Source of the DNA: Microbacterium sp. AZCO | GTDB lineage: Bacteria > Actinomycetota > Actinomycetes > Actinomycetales > Microbacteriaceae | Length of the DNA stretch: 64,000 nt | Reading direction: 5' to 3' | NCBI RefSeq assembly: GCF_039614715.1 | Contig: NZ_CP154857.1 | Coordinates: 2,604,001 to 2,668,000, forward strand | Shown: positions 8,143-15,732 of the stretch, piece by piece | Layout of the letters: every line of letters starts with the position of its first letter | How positions within the stretch are numbered: the first letter of the stretch is position 1 | Notes under the pieces: model-generated | What the model was told of the DNA's origin: nothing | The model's database searches: none | Seen by the model: only the letters and a program-made list of their open reading frames with translations | Made by a program: the position numbers and the translations under genes

Positions 8143-8154
8143 ACTTATATAAGT
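8143..8154. promoter_or_regulatory. 12-bp palindrome ACTTATATAAGT, likely ArsR operator
   Basis: A perfect AT-rich palindrome in a very GC-rich background, 21 bases upstream of the arsR start at 8176. It contains TATATA, which could serve as the -10 box, so a bound repressor would block the promoter. ArsR proteins commonly bind AT-rich dyads over their own promoter. Confidence 0.6.
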
Positions 8155-8175
8155 GCGGATGCAATCATTGGACAC

Positions 8176-8607
8176 ATGCACGCGCTCGACATCCTCGGCG
8201 ATCCCGTCCGGCGACGGATCGTCGAGCTGCTCGCCGACGGCGAGCGCAGCGCGGGAGCGATCGGCGAGGTCGTGCAGCGTGAGTTCGGCATCTCGCAGCC
8301 GGCTGTCTCGCAGCACCTGCGAGTCCTTCGCGATGCCGGCTTCGCCACCGTGCGGGCCGACGGCACGCGTCGCCTGTATGCCGTCGATCCGGCGCCGCTG
8401 CAGGCGGCCGATGCCTGGTTCGATCCCTTCCGCCGGTTCTGGCAGCCCGCGCTCGACGCGCTCGGCACGGAGCTCGCGCGCGGCCGGCGCGAGCGACGGC
8501 TGCGAGACGAACAGCCCGCACGCGGGAAGCCCCGACGAGACGACGAGAAGGATGCCGCGGCATCCCCCGACCTGGATGGAACGACCGAGGAGAACTCACA
8601 TGGTTGA
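8176..8607 (+). CDS. ArsR-family regulator paired with an AHSA1 protein
   Basis: A 143-aa winged-helix regulator. It begins MHALDILGDPVRRRIVELL and has the helix-turn-helix FGISQPAVSQHLRVLRDAG and the wing VRADGTRRLYAVDPAPL. This is the subgroup that pairs with SRPBCC/AHSA1 proteins, and the gene overlaps such a gene by eight bases (8600-8607). A longer frame opens at 8113, but it would run through the operator and promoter, so I use ATG 8176. The C-terminal 50 residues are charged and probably disordered. The ACTTATATAAGT palindrome upstream is the probable autoregulatory site. Confidence 0.92.
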   Translation: MHALDILGDPVRRRIVELLADGERSAGAIGEVVQREFGISQPAVSQHLRVLRDAGFATVRADGTRRLYAVDPAPLQAADAWFDPFRRFWQPALDALGTELARGRRERRLRDEQPARGKPRRDDEKDAAASPDLDGTTEENSHG

Positions 8608-9289
8608 CGTGAACGCACAGATCGAGGCCGTCGATCGCGGCGTCGAGACGACGGAGCGCGACGGCGAGGCCGTGCGCGTGCAGCGGCTCGCACAGGAGTA
8701 CCCGAGCGATCTCGCGGACGTGTGGGACGCCGTGACGACCGATCGCATCGCGCGGTGGTTCCTCCCGATCAGCGGCGACCTGCACCTCGGCGGCCGGTAT
8801 CAGCTGGAGGGCAACGCCGGCGGCGAGGTGCTCGCGTGCGACCCGCCGTCCGGCGGCGAGGCGTCGTACCGCGCGACCTGGGAGTTCGGCGGCGGAGTCA
8901 CCTGGATCACGGTTCGACTCACGGCGCTCTCCGCCGAGCGCACGCGACTCGAACTCGAGCACGTGGCGGCGGTCTCGGACGTCCCCGACGGCATGTGGGA
9001 CCAGTTCGGTCCGTCCGCCACGGGGATCGGCTGGGACTCCGGACTGCTCGGCCTCGCGCTCCACCTCGGATCGGCGGCCGACGGTCCGACGCCCGAAGAG
9101 GGCCAGGCGTGGATGCTGTCCGAGGAGGGCCGCCTCTTCACGCGGCGCGCCGCGGAGGGGTGGACGAAGGCCCACATCGCCGATGGCGCGGACCCCGCGA
9201 CGGCGGAGCGAGCCGCTTCCGCCACCGTGGCCGCATATCTCGGCGACGCACCCCACGCGATGCCCGCAGAGCGCGCCCCGGAGGCCTGA
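8600..9289 (+). CDS. SRPBCC/AHSA1-domain protein
   Basis: A 229-aa protein whose residues 15-150 fit the START-like SRPBCC fold of the AHSA1 (Hsp90 ATPase activator homologue) group: YPSDLADVWDAVTTDRIARW, then LGGRYQLEGNAGGEV. In bacteria these proteins usually bind a small hydrophobic ligand and are encoded with an ArsR repressor; the ligand here is unknown. The C-terminal 70 residues add a helical segment with WTKAHIADGADPATAERAA, as in many actinobacterial members. ATG 8600 overlaps the arsR stop by eight bases, so the genes are co-translated. Confidence 0.9.
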   Translation: MVDVNAQIEAVDRGVETTERDGEAVRVQRLAQEYPSDLADVWDAVTTDRIARWFLPISGDLHLGGRYQLEGNAGGEVLACDPPSGGEASYRATWEFGGGVTWITVRLTALSAERTRLELEHVAAVSDVPDGMWDQFGPSATGIGWDSGLLGLALHLGSAADGPTPEEGQAWMLSEEGRLFTRRAAEGWTKAHIADGADPATAERAASATVAAYLGDAPHAMPAERAPEA

Positions 9290-9322
9290 GACGCGGGCGG
9301 CCGCCGCCGACCTGAAAGGTCG

Positions 9323-9351
9323 TTCAGCGACATCCGCTCGGGGGCTATAGT
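9323..9351 (+). promoter_or_regulatory. Candidate promoter for the hydrolase at 9404
   Basis: TTCAGC (9323-9328) and TATAGT (9346-9351) are 17 bases apart. This would give a leader of about 45 bases containing a GAAGGA Shine-Dalgarno sequence (9392-9397). Confidence 0.45.
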
Positions 9352-9403
9352 CGAGGTGGCGAGGGGCGCCGGAGCCCGTCGCGGCGAACCCGAAGGACGC
9401 TCC

Positions 9404-10516
9404 ATGACACTGTTCGACGGCATCACTGCCCGACTCATCGACACCCCGCGACTGAGCGTGAACATCCTCGAGCGCGCGGGAGACGATCCCCAGACACCGC
9501 CCGACCGCACCGTCGTGTTCATCCACGGCAACGGGTCGTCGTCGCTGTTCTGGCAGGAGATCATGCAGGATCTCCCCCACGATCTGCGCGCCATCGCGAT
9601 CGACCTCCGCGGGTACGGCGGCACCGAGCACGCCCCCATCGATGCGACGCGCGGGGTGCGGGACTTCAGCGACGACGTGTACGAGACTCTCCAGGCACTC
9701 GGCATCCCGAGCGCTCATCTCGTGGGCTGGTCGATGGGCGGCGGCGTCGTCATGCAGTACGCGCTCGACCACCCGGCACTGAGCCTCACACTCCAGTCTC
9801 CGGTCTCGCCGTACGGCTTCGGCGGCACGCGCCGCGACGGCAGCCGCCTCACCGACGACGATGCGGGCGCGGGCGGCGGAGCCGCGAATCCGGACTTCGT
9901 GCAGCGCCTCATCGACCACGACACGAGCGACGAGGCGCCGACCTCGCCGCGCAACGTCTTCCGCTCCGGATATGTCGCGCCCGGGTACACGACCGAGCAC
10001 GAGGACGTCTGGGTCGAGTCGATCCTCTCGACGTCGACAGCGACGGGAAACTACCCCGGAGATTCGGTCGACAGCGAGAACTGGCCGGGCTTCGGCGCCG
10101 GCACCGTGGGCGTGCTCAACACGATGGCGCCCAAGCACTTCAACGTCTCGGGCATCGTCGACCTCGACCCGAAGCCGCCGATCCTCTGGATCCACGGCGT
10201 CGCGGATGCGATCGTCTCGGATGCGTCGTTCTACGACTACAACCACCTCGGCGCACTCGGGATCGTTCCCGACTGGCCCGGGGAGGAGGTCGCACCCGCT
10301 CAGCAGATGGTGTCGCAGACGCGCGATGTGCTCGAGGAGTACGCGGCGCGCGGCGGGGAGTACCGAGAGATCGCGCTCGACGACGTGGGCCACTCCGCAC
10401 ACCTCGAGCGTCCGGCGGAGTTCCGTCACGCGCTGCTCCAGGTGATCGGCTACGTCGGACACCCGAGCGAGCCGTCGCCCCCGACCGAGGCGATAATCCT
10501 CCGCTCCGCCGACTGA
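9404..10516 (+). CDS. Alpha/beta hydrolase
   Basis: A 370-aa alpha/beta-hydrolase-fold protein without a signal peptide. The oxyanion region is VVFIHGNGSSSLFW, the nucleophile elbow is GWSMGGG with Ser110, and the catalytic histidine lies in DVGHSAHLERP near the C-terminus. A large insertion (about residues 130-240) forms the lid. The specific substrate is not evident. ATG 9404 is preceded by GAAGGA. The last residues, EAIILRSAD, resemble the end of the next protein (EQIVLRSED), a short shared tail on two unrelated folds that may be coincidence. Confidence 0.88.
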   Translation: MTLFDGITARLIDTPRLSVNILERAGDDPQTPPDRTVVFIHGNGSSSLFWQEIMQDLPHDLRAIAIDLRGYGGTEHAPIDATRGVRDFSDDVYETLQALGIPSAHLVGWSMGGGVVMQYALDHPALSLTLQSPVSPYGFGGTRRDGSRLTDDDAGAGGGAANPDFVQRLIDHDTSDEAPTSPRNVFRSGYVAPGYTTEHEDVWVESILSTSTATGNYPGDSVDSENWPGFGAGTVGVLNTMAPKHFNVSGIVDLDPKPPILWIHGVADAIVSDASFYDYNHLGALGIVPDWPGEEVAPAQQMVSQTRDVLEEYAARGGEYREIALDDVGHSAHLERPAEFRHALLQVIGYVGHPSEPSPPTEAIILRSAD

Positions 10517-10564
10517 GCTCAGGCCGCGACGTCAACCCCGTGAAGGCGGGGTGCGCGGCATCAA

Positions 10565-10570
10565 TAGACT
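10565..10570 (+). promoter_or_regulatory. -10 box TAGACT for the cation diffusion facilitator gene
   Basis: TAGACT ends seven bases before ATG 10578. This favours that start over a GTG at 10551. Confidence 0.4.
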
Positions 10571-10577
10571 CGTCGCC

Positions 10578-11540
10578 ATGAGTGCATCCGGCGGCGGCAG
10601 AGCCATCATCGCGGCGTTCCTGGCGAACATGGGCATCGCCCTGGCGAAGTTCGTCGCGTGGTTCGTCTCGGGCTCGGCGTCGATGCTCGCCGAGGCCATC
10701 CACTCCGTCGCCGACTCGTGCAACCAGCTGCTGCTGCTGTTCGGCGGCCGGCAGTCGCGTCGCAAGGCCGACGCGGAGCATCCCTTCGGCTACGGACGCG
10801 AGCGGTACGTGTACGCCTTCGTCGTCTCCATCATCCTGTTCTCGGTCGGCGGGCTGTTCTCGATCTACGAGGGCGTCGAGAAACTCACCCACCCGCACGA
10901 GCTCGAGAACATCTGGGTGCCGATCTCCGTGCTTGTCATCTCGATCGCACTGGAATCCTTCTCGCTGCGCACCGCGATCAAGGAGAGCAATCACGTCCGA
11001 GGCAGCGGCCAGTCGTGGGTGTCGTTCGTGCGGCACGCGAAGGCGCCTGAGCTGCCGGTCGTGCTCCTCGAAGACGTCGCCGCTCTCACGGGCCTGACCT
11101 TCGCGCTTCTCGGCGTCGGCCTCACGGCGATCACGGGCAACTCCGTCTTCGACGCCATCGGCACGATCATGATCGGCACGCTCCTCGTGCTCGTCGCGAT
11201 CGTGCTCGGCATCGAGACGAAGAGCCTCCTCGTCGGCGAGGGCGCGACGCGCGCAGACCAGGACCGCATCGTCGCCGCGATCGAGGGCGGCCGCGAGATC
11301 GAGAAGATCATCCACATCCGCACGCTCTACCTCGGTCCCGATGAGCTGCTCGTCGCAGCGAAGCTCGGGTTCGCCTCGAACCTCTCACTCGGCGAGGTCG
11401 CGGCCGACATCGACCGGATCGAATCCCGCGTGCGCGAGGCCGTGCCGATCGCCCGCGTGATCTACTTCGAGCCCGACATCATCAAGCCCACCGCGGCCGC
11501 GCCGCCGACGGAGCAGATCGTCCTCAGATCCGAGGACTGA
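10578..11540 (+). CDS. Cation diffusion facilitator family transporter
   Basis: A 320-aa CDF exporter, a proton-coupled divalent metal efflux protein of the cytoplasmic membrane (Zn, Mn, Fe or Co; the ion cannot be decided here). Six hydrophobic segments span residues 10-215. The metal site lies in TM2 (SMLAEAIHSVADS) and a second acidic/His motif in TM5. The cytosolic C-terminal domain ends at EQIVLRSED. The start MSASGGGRAIIAAFLANMG matches the usual beginning of actinobacterial members and sits seven bases after TAGACT. Confidence 0.92.
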   Translation: MSASGGGRAIIAAFLANMGIALAKFVAWFVSGSASMLAEAIHSVADSCNQLLLLFGGRQSRRKADAEHPFGYGRERYVYAFVVSIILFSVGGLFSIYEGVEKLTHPHELENIWVPISVLVISIALESFSLRTAIKESNHVRGSGQSWVSFVRHAKAPELPVVLLEDVAALTGLTFALLGVGLTAITGNSVFDAIGTIMIGTLLVLVAIVLGIETKSLLVGEGATRADQDRIVAAIEGGREIEKIIHIRTLYLGPDELLVAAKLGFASNLSLGEVAADIDRIESRVREAVPIARVIYFEPDIIKPTAAAPPTEQIVLRSED

Positions 11541-11570
11541 TCGCGCCGTCGGTCGCCGCGGCCAGGGGCG

Positions 11571-14168
11571 TCAGCTTCCCGGCGCCCGGGTCGTCCAGAT
11601 CCCGCGACCGTGCGTCGCGGCCACGAGCTCGCCGTTGGGGTCGACGAGGATCTGGCTGACCACGACGTTCGGCAGGTTCGTGCCGAGCCTGCTCCACGTG
11701 CCGCCGTTGTCGGCCGAGGTGTAGACGCCGATGTCGGAGGCCGCGATCAGCGCGTGACCGTTCAGGACGATGTCGTTGGCCGGGATGTCGGGCAGGTTCC
11801 CCGAGATGTCGGTCCAGGAGGAGCCGCCCGTCGTCGTCTGGTACACGTGACCGACGCCGGGATCATCGGGACCGATGATCCAGTGCCGCGAGTAGCCGGA
11901 CAGTGACAGGTAGGCGTGCGTCGGGTCGGCCGGGTCGATCTTGATGCCGGTGATATAGCGGTTGGGCAGGCCCGCGTTCGGGCAGGCCGCGCTTCCCGTG
12001 CACTCCTGCGCGGTCGCATGCCAGCTGCCGCCGCTGTTGTTCAGCATCACGACGCCGGCCGCGAATCCCGTGCCGCTCGGGAAGCTCGGGTTGCAGGCCC
12101 CGCACCACGCGGCGGCGATGTACTGCGTGCCGCCGACCGTGACCCCGTCGAGCGCCGTCACCTGGGAGAGCGGGTTTCCGCCCAGGGCCGTGCGGACGTC
12201 GAAGACGTTCTTCCAATCCGTCGACGCGCCGGTGTTCGCGGTGGTGCCGGCGACGCCCGCGTCGGAGTTCCACACGAACGCGCCGCCCGCCACGAGATGC
12301 CGGGAGTCCGTCCGGTCCATGACGATGGGAGCGATGAAGCGGGCACCGGGATCGGCAGGCGCGATGTCCTGCCAGTTGGCCCCGCCGTCGGTCGACTTCA
12401 GTGCCGTGAGCTCGGTGTACTCCGTGATCACGTTCTGAGAGTTGCCCGGGTCGACGAGGGTGTACCCGCCGTCGCCGCCGAACACCTGGACCGAGCTGAC
12501 GCTGATGGGCCGGCCGAGGTCGTCGAGCACCGTGCCGGTGGTCGGGAAGACCTTGTTGCTGCCGTTGTCCTGCAGGCCGCCGTAGATCGTCGAGTCGGCG
12601 CTGCCCTGCGCACCGTAGTACTGCAGTGCGTTCAGGTGCGCGTTGAGGTTGGCCCAGTCGCCGACATTGTGATCCGTCAGCGAACGGGCATACACCCCAC
12701 CGTCGTTGCCGACATAGAGCTTTCCGCCCGCGATGACCGCAGCATGCTGGTCGGAGTGCGTCTGGTCGTGGTTGCAGGTGCCTTCGAAGGGCACGTAGGC
12801 GAAGCACTTGAAGCCGAAGTTCCAATACGGGCCGACGGTGTTCCACCCCGCGCCGCCGTTCTGGGTCTCGTAGACCTCCTCGAGGCCGGCGTAGACGTGG
12901 TCCTTGTTCGCCGGGTCGACCACGAGGAACTGGTTGTACCAGGCCTGGACGCCCGGCCCGTAGCCCTTCCCGATCCTCGAGATGGTCTGCGCCGAGCCGC
13001 TCGAAGCCAGCTTGCTGGACGTGGCGACCTTGGTCCACGGACCGGTCGGGTCGCCGTTCTTCGACTGGTAGATGCCCTGCAGGAGCGTCTTGGCGTTGGT
13101 GCCGACGTTGAGCAGATACGGGCTCTGCACGATGGCGTAGAGGCGATCTCCGGCTGCCGAGTACGCGAGCGTCGTGCGCCCCTCGGCCTTGGGCGGCACC
13201 CATCCCTGCGGGTTGGCGAGGTAGGTGAAGTGCGCCCCGGCGTCGTTCGACAGGTACAGGCCGTTGGTGGGCCAGCCGCCGCGCCAGCCGGCGACCGCCA
13301 CCACCTGACGGCCGTCGGTGCCCGGGCGCACGGCGACGTCGCTGATCATGTTCCCGACGACGAGGTTGAAGTTCTTCCCATCGCTCGGGGGGCCGGCCGG
13401 CTGCAGCACGGCGGTCCAGGTCGACGCGGCCGCCGCCGTGTCGAAGGTGTACAGGCCGTGCGAGGTGGCTGCGAACAGCGTGCTGCCGTCCTGTGCCAGC
13501 CGGAAGATCAGCGCGCCGTTCAGCTCCGATCCGCCGACCTGCTGCCACGTCGCACCGCCGTCGTGCGAGGCGAGCACACCGATGCCGGCGTAGCTGTCCT
13601 GGCTCGTGTTGGCCTCACCGGTGCCCGCGTAGATCGTGTAGCCGCTGGCGGAGCCGGTCGCGAGCAGCGCTCCGATGGAGCGCGTCTTCTGCTGATCGGT
13701 CGTCGGAGTCCAGTGCTGGCCGCCGTCGCTCGACTTCCACACCCCGCCGTCAGCGGCGCCGGCGAACAGCGTCCCGTCCGGTGCGGCGGCCATCGCGGTC
13801 ATGCGACCCGACACCCACCGGCTGCCGGCTCCGGAGTTGCTGAAGCCGCTCGTCGGGTCGATGTACTGGGGCGAGTCCGTGAAGTCGTTCCCGTCGGTGC
13901 CGGGTCGCGCGGTGCGCTCGGTCCACGTGCCGGCCACCTGCGGCAGAGCAAGTGCTTGCGACGCGCCCGCCGCGTACGCCGCGGGGTCGACCGCGCCGTT
14001 CGGCGCGAGCCGCTGCGACATGAACCAGTCGGCCGCGTCAGCGACCTCCTGACTCTCCTCCCCCGCGTCCTTCTCCGAAGGCGATCCGCCTCCGGCCGCC
14101 AGCACCGGCGAAGCCGGGAACAGCATCAGCATCAGCACAGCAGAAAGAACTGCGACCCCTCGCCGCAT
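11571..14168 (-). CDS. Secreted BNR/Asp-box beta-propeller protein (sialidase- or sortilin-like fold)
   Basis: An 865-aa exported protein. A clear Sec signal peptide covers residues 1-25 (hydrophobic AVLSAVLMLMLFPASPVLA, cleavage after VLA). The body carries at least seven Asp-box repeats of the S-x-D-x-G-x-x-W type: SSDGGQHW, SHDGGATW, SNDAGAHF, TQNGGAGW, STDGGANW, TTGGSSW and SADNGGTW. Such repeats build multi-bladed propellers found in exo-sialidases, xyloglucanases and YCF48/VPS10-like proteins. I see no sialidase FRIP motif, so the enzymatic role is open. ATG 14168 is preferred over 14177 because GGGGAG lies nine bases before it but directly abuts the other. Confidence 0.85.
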   Translation of the reverse strand: MRRGVAVLSAVLMLMLFPASPVLAAGGGSPSEKDAGEESQEVADAADWFMSQRLAPNGAVDPAAYAAGASQALALPQVAGTWTERTARPGTDGNDFTDSPQYIDPTSGFSNSGAGSRWVSGRMTAMAAAPDGTLFAGAADGGVWKSSDGGQHWTPTTDQQKTRSIGALLATGSASGYTIYAGTGEANTSQDSYAGIGVLASHDGGATWQQVGGSELNGALIFRLAQDGSTLFAATSHGLYTFDTAAAASTWTAVLQPAGPPSDGKNFNLVVGNMISDVAVRPGTDGRQVVAVAGWRGGWPTNGLYLSNDAGAHFTYLANPQGWVPPKAEGRTTLAYSAAGDRLYAIVQSPYLLNVGTNAKTLLQGIYQSKNGDPTGPWTKVATSSKLASSGSAQTISRIGKGYGPGVQAWYNQFLVVDPANKDHVYAGLEEVYETQNGGAGWNTVGPYWNFGFKCFAYVPFEGTCNHDQTHSDQHAAVIAGGKLYVGNDGGVYARSLTDHNVGDWANLNAHLNALQYYGAQGSADSTIYGGLQDNGSNKVFPTTGTVLDDLGRPISVSSVQVFGGDGGYTLVDPGNSQNVITEYTELTALKSTDGGANWQDIAPADPGARFIAPIVMDRTDSRHLVAGGAFVWNSDAGVAGTTANTGASTDWKNVFDVRTALGGNPLSQVTALDGVTVGGTQYIAAAWCGACNPSFPSGTGFAAGVVMLNNSGGSWHATAQECTGSAACPNAGLPNRYITGIKIDPADPTHAYLSLSGYSRHWIIGPDDPGVGHVYQTTTGGSSWTDISGNLPDIPANDIVLNGHALIAASDIGVYTSADNGGTWSRLGTNLPNVVVSQILVDPNGELVAATHGRGIWTTRAPGS

Positions 14169-14284
14169 ATGACTCATCTCCCCAAGTCACGCGCTCAGCG
14201 CGTCCGGATCCTGCGGCCCCCGGCTGCATTGTTCGCCGCCGGATGACCGCCGTCAAGACTCGTCGGTGCGACAGCGCGGGCTGC

Positions 14285-14746
14285 TCAGCGCAGCGGGTCG
14301 AAGAAGGACGTCAGGAGAAGGGATGCCTCGTCCGCGCGGACGCCGGCGACCACTTCGGCGCGGTACGGCAGCCGGCGGTCGCGGACGACGTCGTACATCG
14401 AGCCGACGGCGCCGGCCTTGTCGTCCCAGGCGCCGAAGACTACCCGCGACACGCGCGACTGCAGCGCCGCCCCCGCGCACATGAGGCACGGCTCGAGGGT
14501 CACCACGAGCGTGCACCCCTCGAGATTCCACGAGCCGAGGGATGCCGCGGCCGCCCGCAGCGCGACGACCTCGGCGTGCGCCGTGGGGTCGCCCGTGGCC
14601 TCGCGGAGGTTGCGCCCCTCGCCCAGGATGGCGCCGGCGGCATCCAGGACTACAGCGCCGACAGGCACGTCGCCTGCCCGGCCCGCTTCGGCCGCGAGCG
14701 CGAGCGCGCGATCCATCGCGGCGAGGTCGGCGGGGCCTGGGAGCAC
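14285..14746 (-). CDS. tadA: tRNA-specific adenosine deaminase
   Basis: Deaminates adenosine 34 of tRNA-Arg(ACG) to inosine, allowing one tRNA to read several arginine codons; normally essential (153 aa). The zinc site is visible as HAEVVAL (ligand His plus proton-shuttle Glu) and PCLMCAGA (the two Cys ligands). The tail LLLTSFFDPLR is typical for TadA. GTG 14746 lies six bases after TAGTGT, so this start, rather than ATG 14713, is likely and the mRNA leaderless. It diverges from upp. Confidence 0.95.
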   Translation of the reverse strand: MLPGPADLAAMDRALALAAEAGRAGDVPVGAVVLDAAGAILGEGRNLREATGDPTAHAEVVALRAAAASLGSWNLEGCTLVVTLEPCLMCAGAALQSRVSRVVFGAWDDKAGAVGSMYDVVRDRRLPYRAEVVAGVRADEASLLLTSFFDPLR

Positions 14747-14752
14747 ATGTGA

Positions 14753-14758
14753 ACACTA
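14753..14758 (-). promoter_or_regulatory. -10 box TAGTGT for tadA
   Basis: TAGTGT ends six bases before GTG 14746 and supports the GTG as the start of a leaderless transcript. Confidence 0.45.
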
Positions 14759-14817
14759 CGCGGAGGACCGGCCGGCGGCGCGGTGAGGTCGCCTCTGGCG
14801 GCGCGGGGCGGACGCAC

Positions 14818-14823
14818 TAGCCT
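14818..14823 (+). promoter_or_regulatory. -10 box TAGCCT for upp
   Basis: TAGCCT ends six bases before ATG 14830. It forms a divergent promoter pair with tadA within about 80 bases. Confidence 0.45.
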
Positions 14824-14829
14824 GATCGT

Positions 14830-15462
14830 ATGCGCCTGCACGTTGCCGACCACCCGCTCATCACGCACAAGCTCACGGTGCTGCGCGACGCGCGCACGAC
14901 CTCGCCGGTGTTCCGCCAGCTGACAGAGGAGCTCGTCACGCTGCTCGCGTACGAGGCGACGCGCAACGTGAGCGTCTCGCCGATCGAGATCGAGACGCCC
15001 GTCACGCGTACGACGGGCGTCAAGATCAGCGAGCCGCGACCCATCGTCGTCCCCATCCTGCGTGCCGGGCTCGGGATGCTGGAGGGCATGGTCAAGCTCC
15101 TCCCCACGGCCGAGGTCGGCTTCCTCGGGATGGTGCGCAACGAGGAGACGCTCGAGCCGTCGACCTACGCCGAGCGGCTCCCCGTGGACCTCAGCGACCG
15201 GCAGTGCTTCGTGCTCGATCCGATGCTCGCGACGGGTGGCTCGCTCGGTGCGGCGATCGAGTTCCTCTTCCGGCGCGGGGCCCAGGACGTGACGGCGATC
15301 TGCCTGCTCGGAGCACCCGAGGGTGTCGCGGCGATCGAGCGCCAGGTCGACGGACGCGAGGTGACCCTCGTGCTCGGCGCGCTCGACGAGCGGCTCAACG
15401 ACAAGGGATACATCGTTCCCGGTCTCGGCGACGCGGGCGACCGCCTGTACGGCACGGTCTGA
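14830..15462 (+). CDS. upp: Uracil phosphoribosyltransferase
   Basis: Pyrimidine salvage enzyme: uracil plus PRPP gives UMP and pyrophosphate (210 aa, normal length). The N-terminal part [16 protein letters not shown] is characteristic of bacterial Upp. The PRPP-binding loop is [13 protein letters not shown] and the uracil-binding C-terminus is [19 protein letters not shown] 14830 is six bases after TAGCCT. The upp-tadA divergent arrangement is common in related actinobacteria (general knowledge, not checked here). Confidence 0.97.
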   Translation: MRLHVADHPLITHKLTVLRDARTTSPVFRQLTEELVTLLAYEATRNVSVSPIEIETPVTRTTGVKISEPRPIVVPILRAGLGMLEGMVKLLPTAEVGFLGMVRNEETLEPSTYAERLPVDLSDRQCFVLDPMLATGGSLGAAIEFLFRRGAQDVTAICLLGAPEGVAAIERQVDGREVTLVLGALDERLNDKGYIVPGLGDAGDRLYGTV

Positions 15463-15731
15463 CTCCGCGGGGTTCGTGGTCCGGGCGACACGCCGCCCGG
15501 ATCGAGGCCGGTCTCGTGGCGCCGCGGCTCGGCGCGCCTGCGATCATGCGGAGCAGGCACGGCCTCCCGTGTCAACACCCTGAACAGGCGGTCGCAGAGG
15601 CCTGAGAATGAAAGTGGTGCGGCACCCGCCCCTCGCCGAACGGGTACCGCACCTGCGTCGTGATGACGCTCTGCAAGGCTAACCGGACAAGAAAAATAGC
15701 CGTACGGGGTTGACATCTGAGAGCCGCCCCG
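15463..15731. other. Gene-free stretch between upp and the helicase gene, with a long hairpin
   Basis: No gene is supported here. A strong imperfect hairpin lies at 15616-15653: GGTGCGG pairs with CCGCACC and an inner CCCG with CGGG. It does not fold as a tRNA and is not followed by a U-tract on the plus strand. It may be a transcription end for upp or a small RNA. Confidence 0.4.
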
Positions 15732-15732
15732 T
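15690..15732 (-). terminator. Candidate terminator of the nuclease-helicase gene
   Basis: On the minus strand ACGGGG (within and after the stop codon) pairs with CCCCGT. A U-rich run (TATTTTTC) begins about six bases after the stem. The loop is long at 17 bases, so this is a weak candidate. Confidence 0.35.

Noticed and set aside
8550..8565. GGATGCCGCGGCATCC as a specific operator
   Set aside because: It lies inside the arsR coding region and its halves recur throughout the window, so it reflects a genome-wide word rather than a local site.
15616..15653. Possible tRNA or TPP riboswitch after upp
   Set aside because: The hairpin does not extend to a cloverleaf, and the CTGAGA present is not accompanied by the other TPP-riboswitch motifs.
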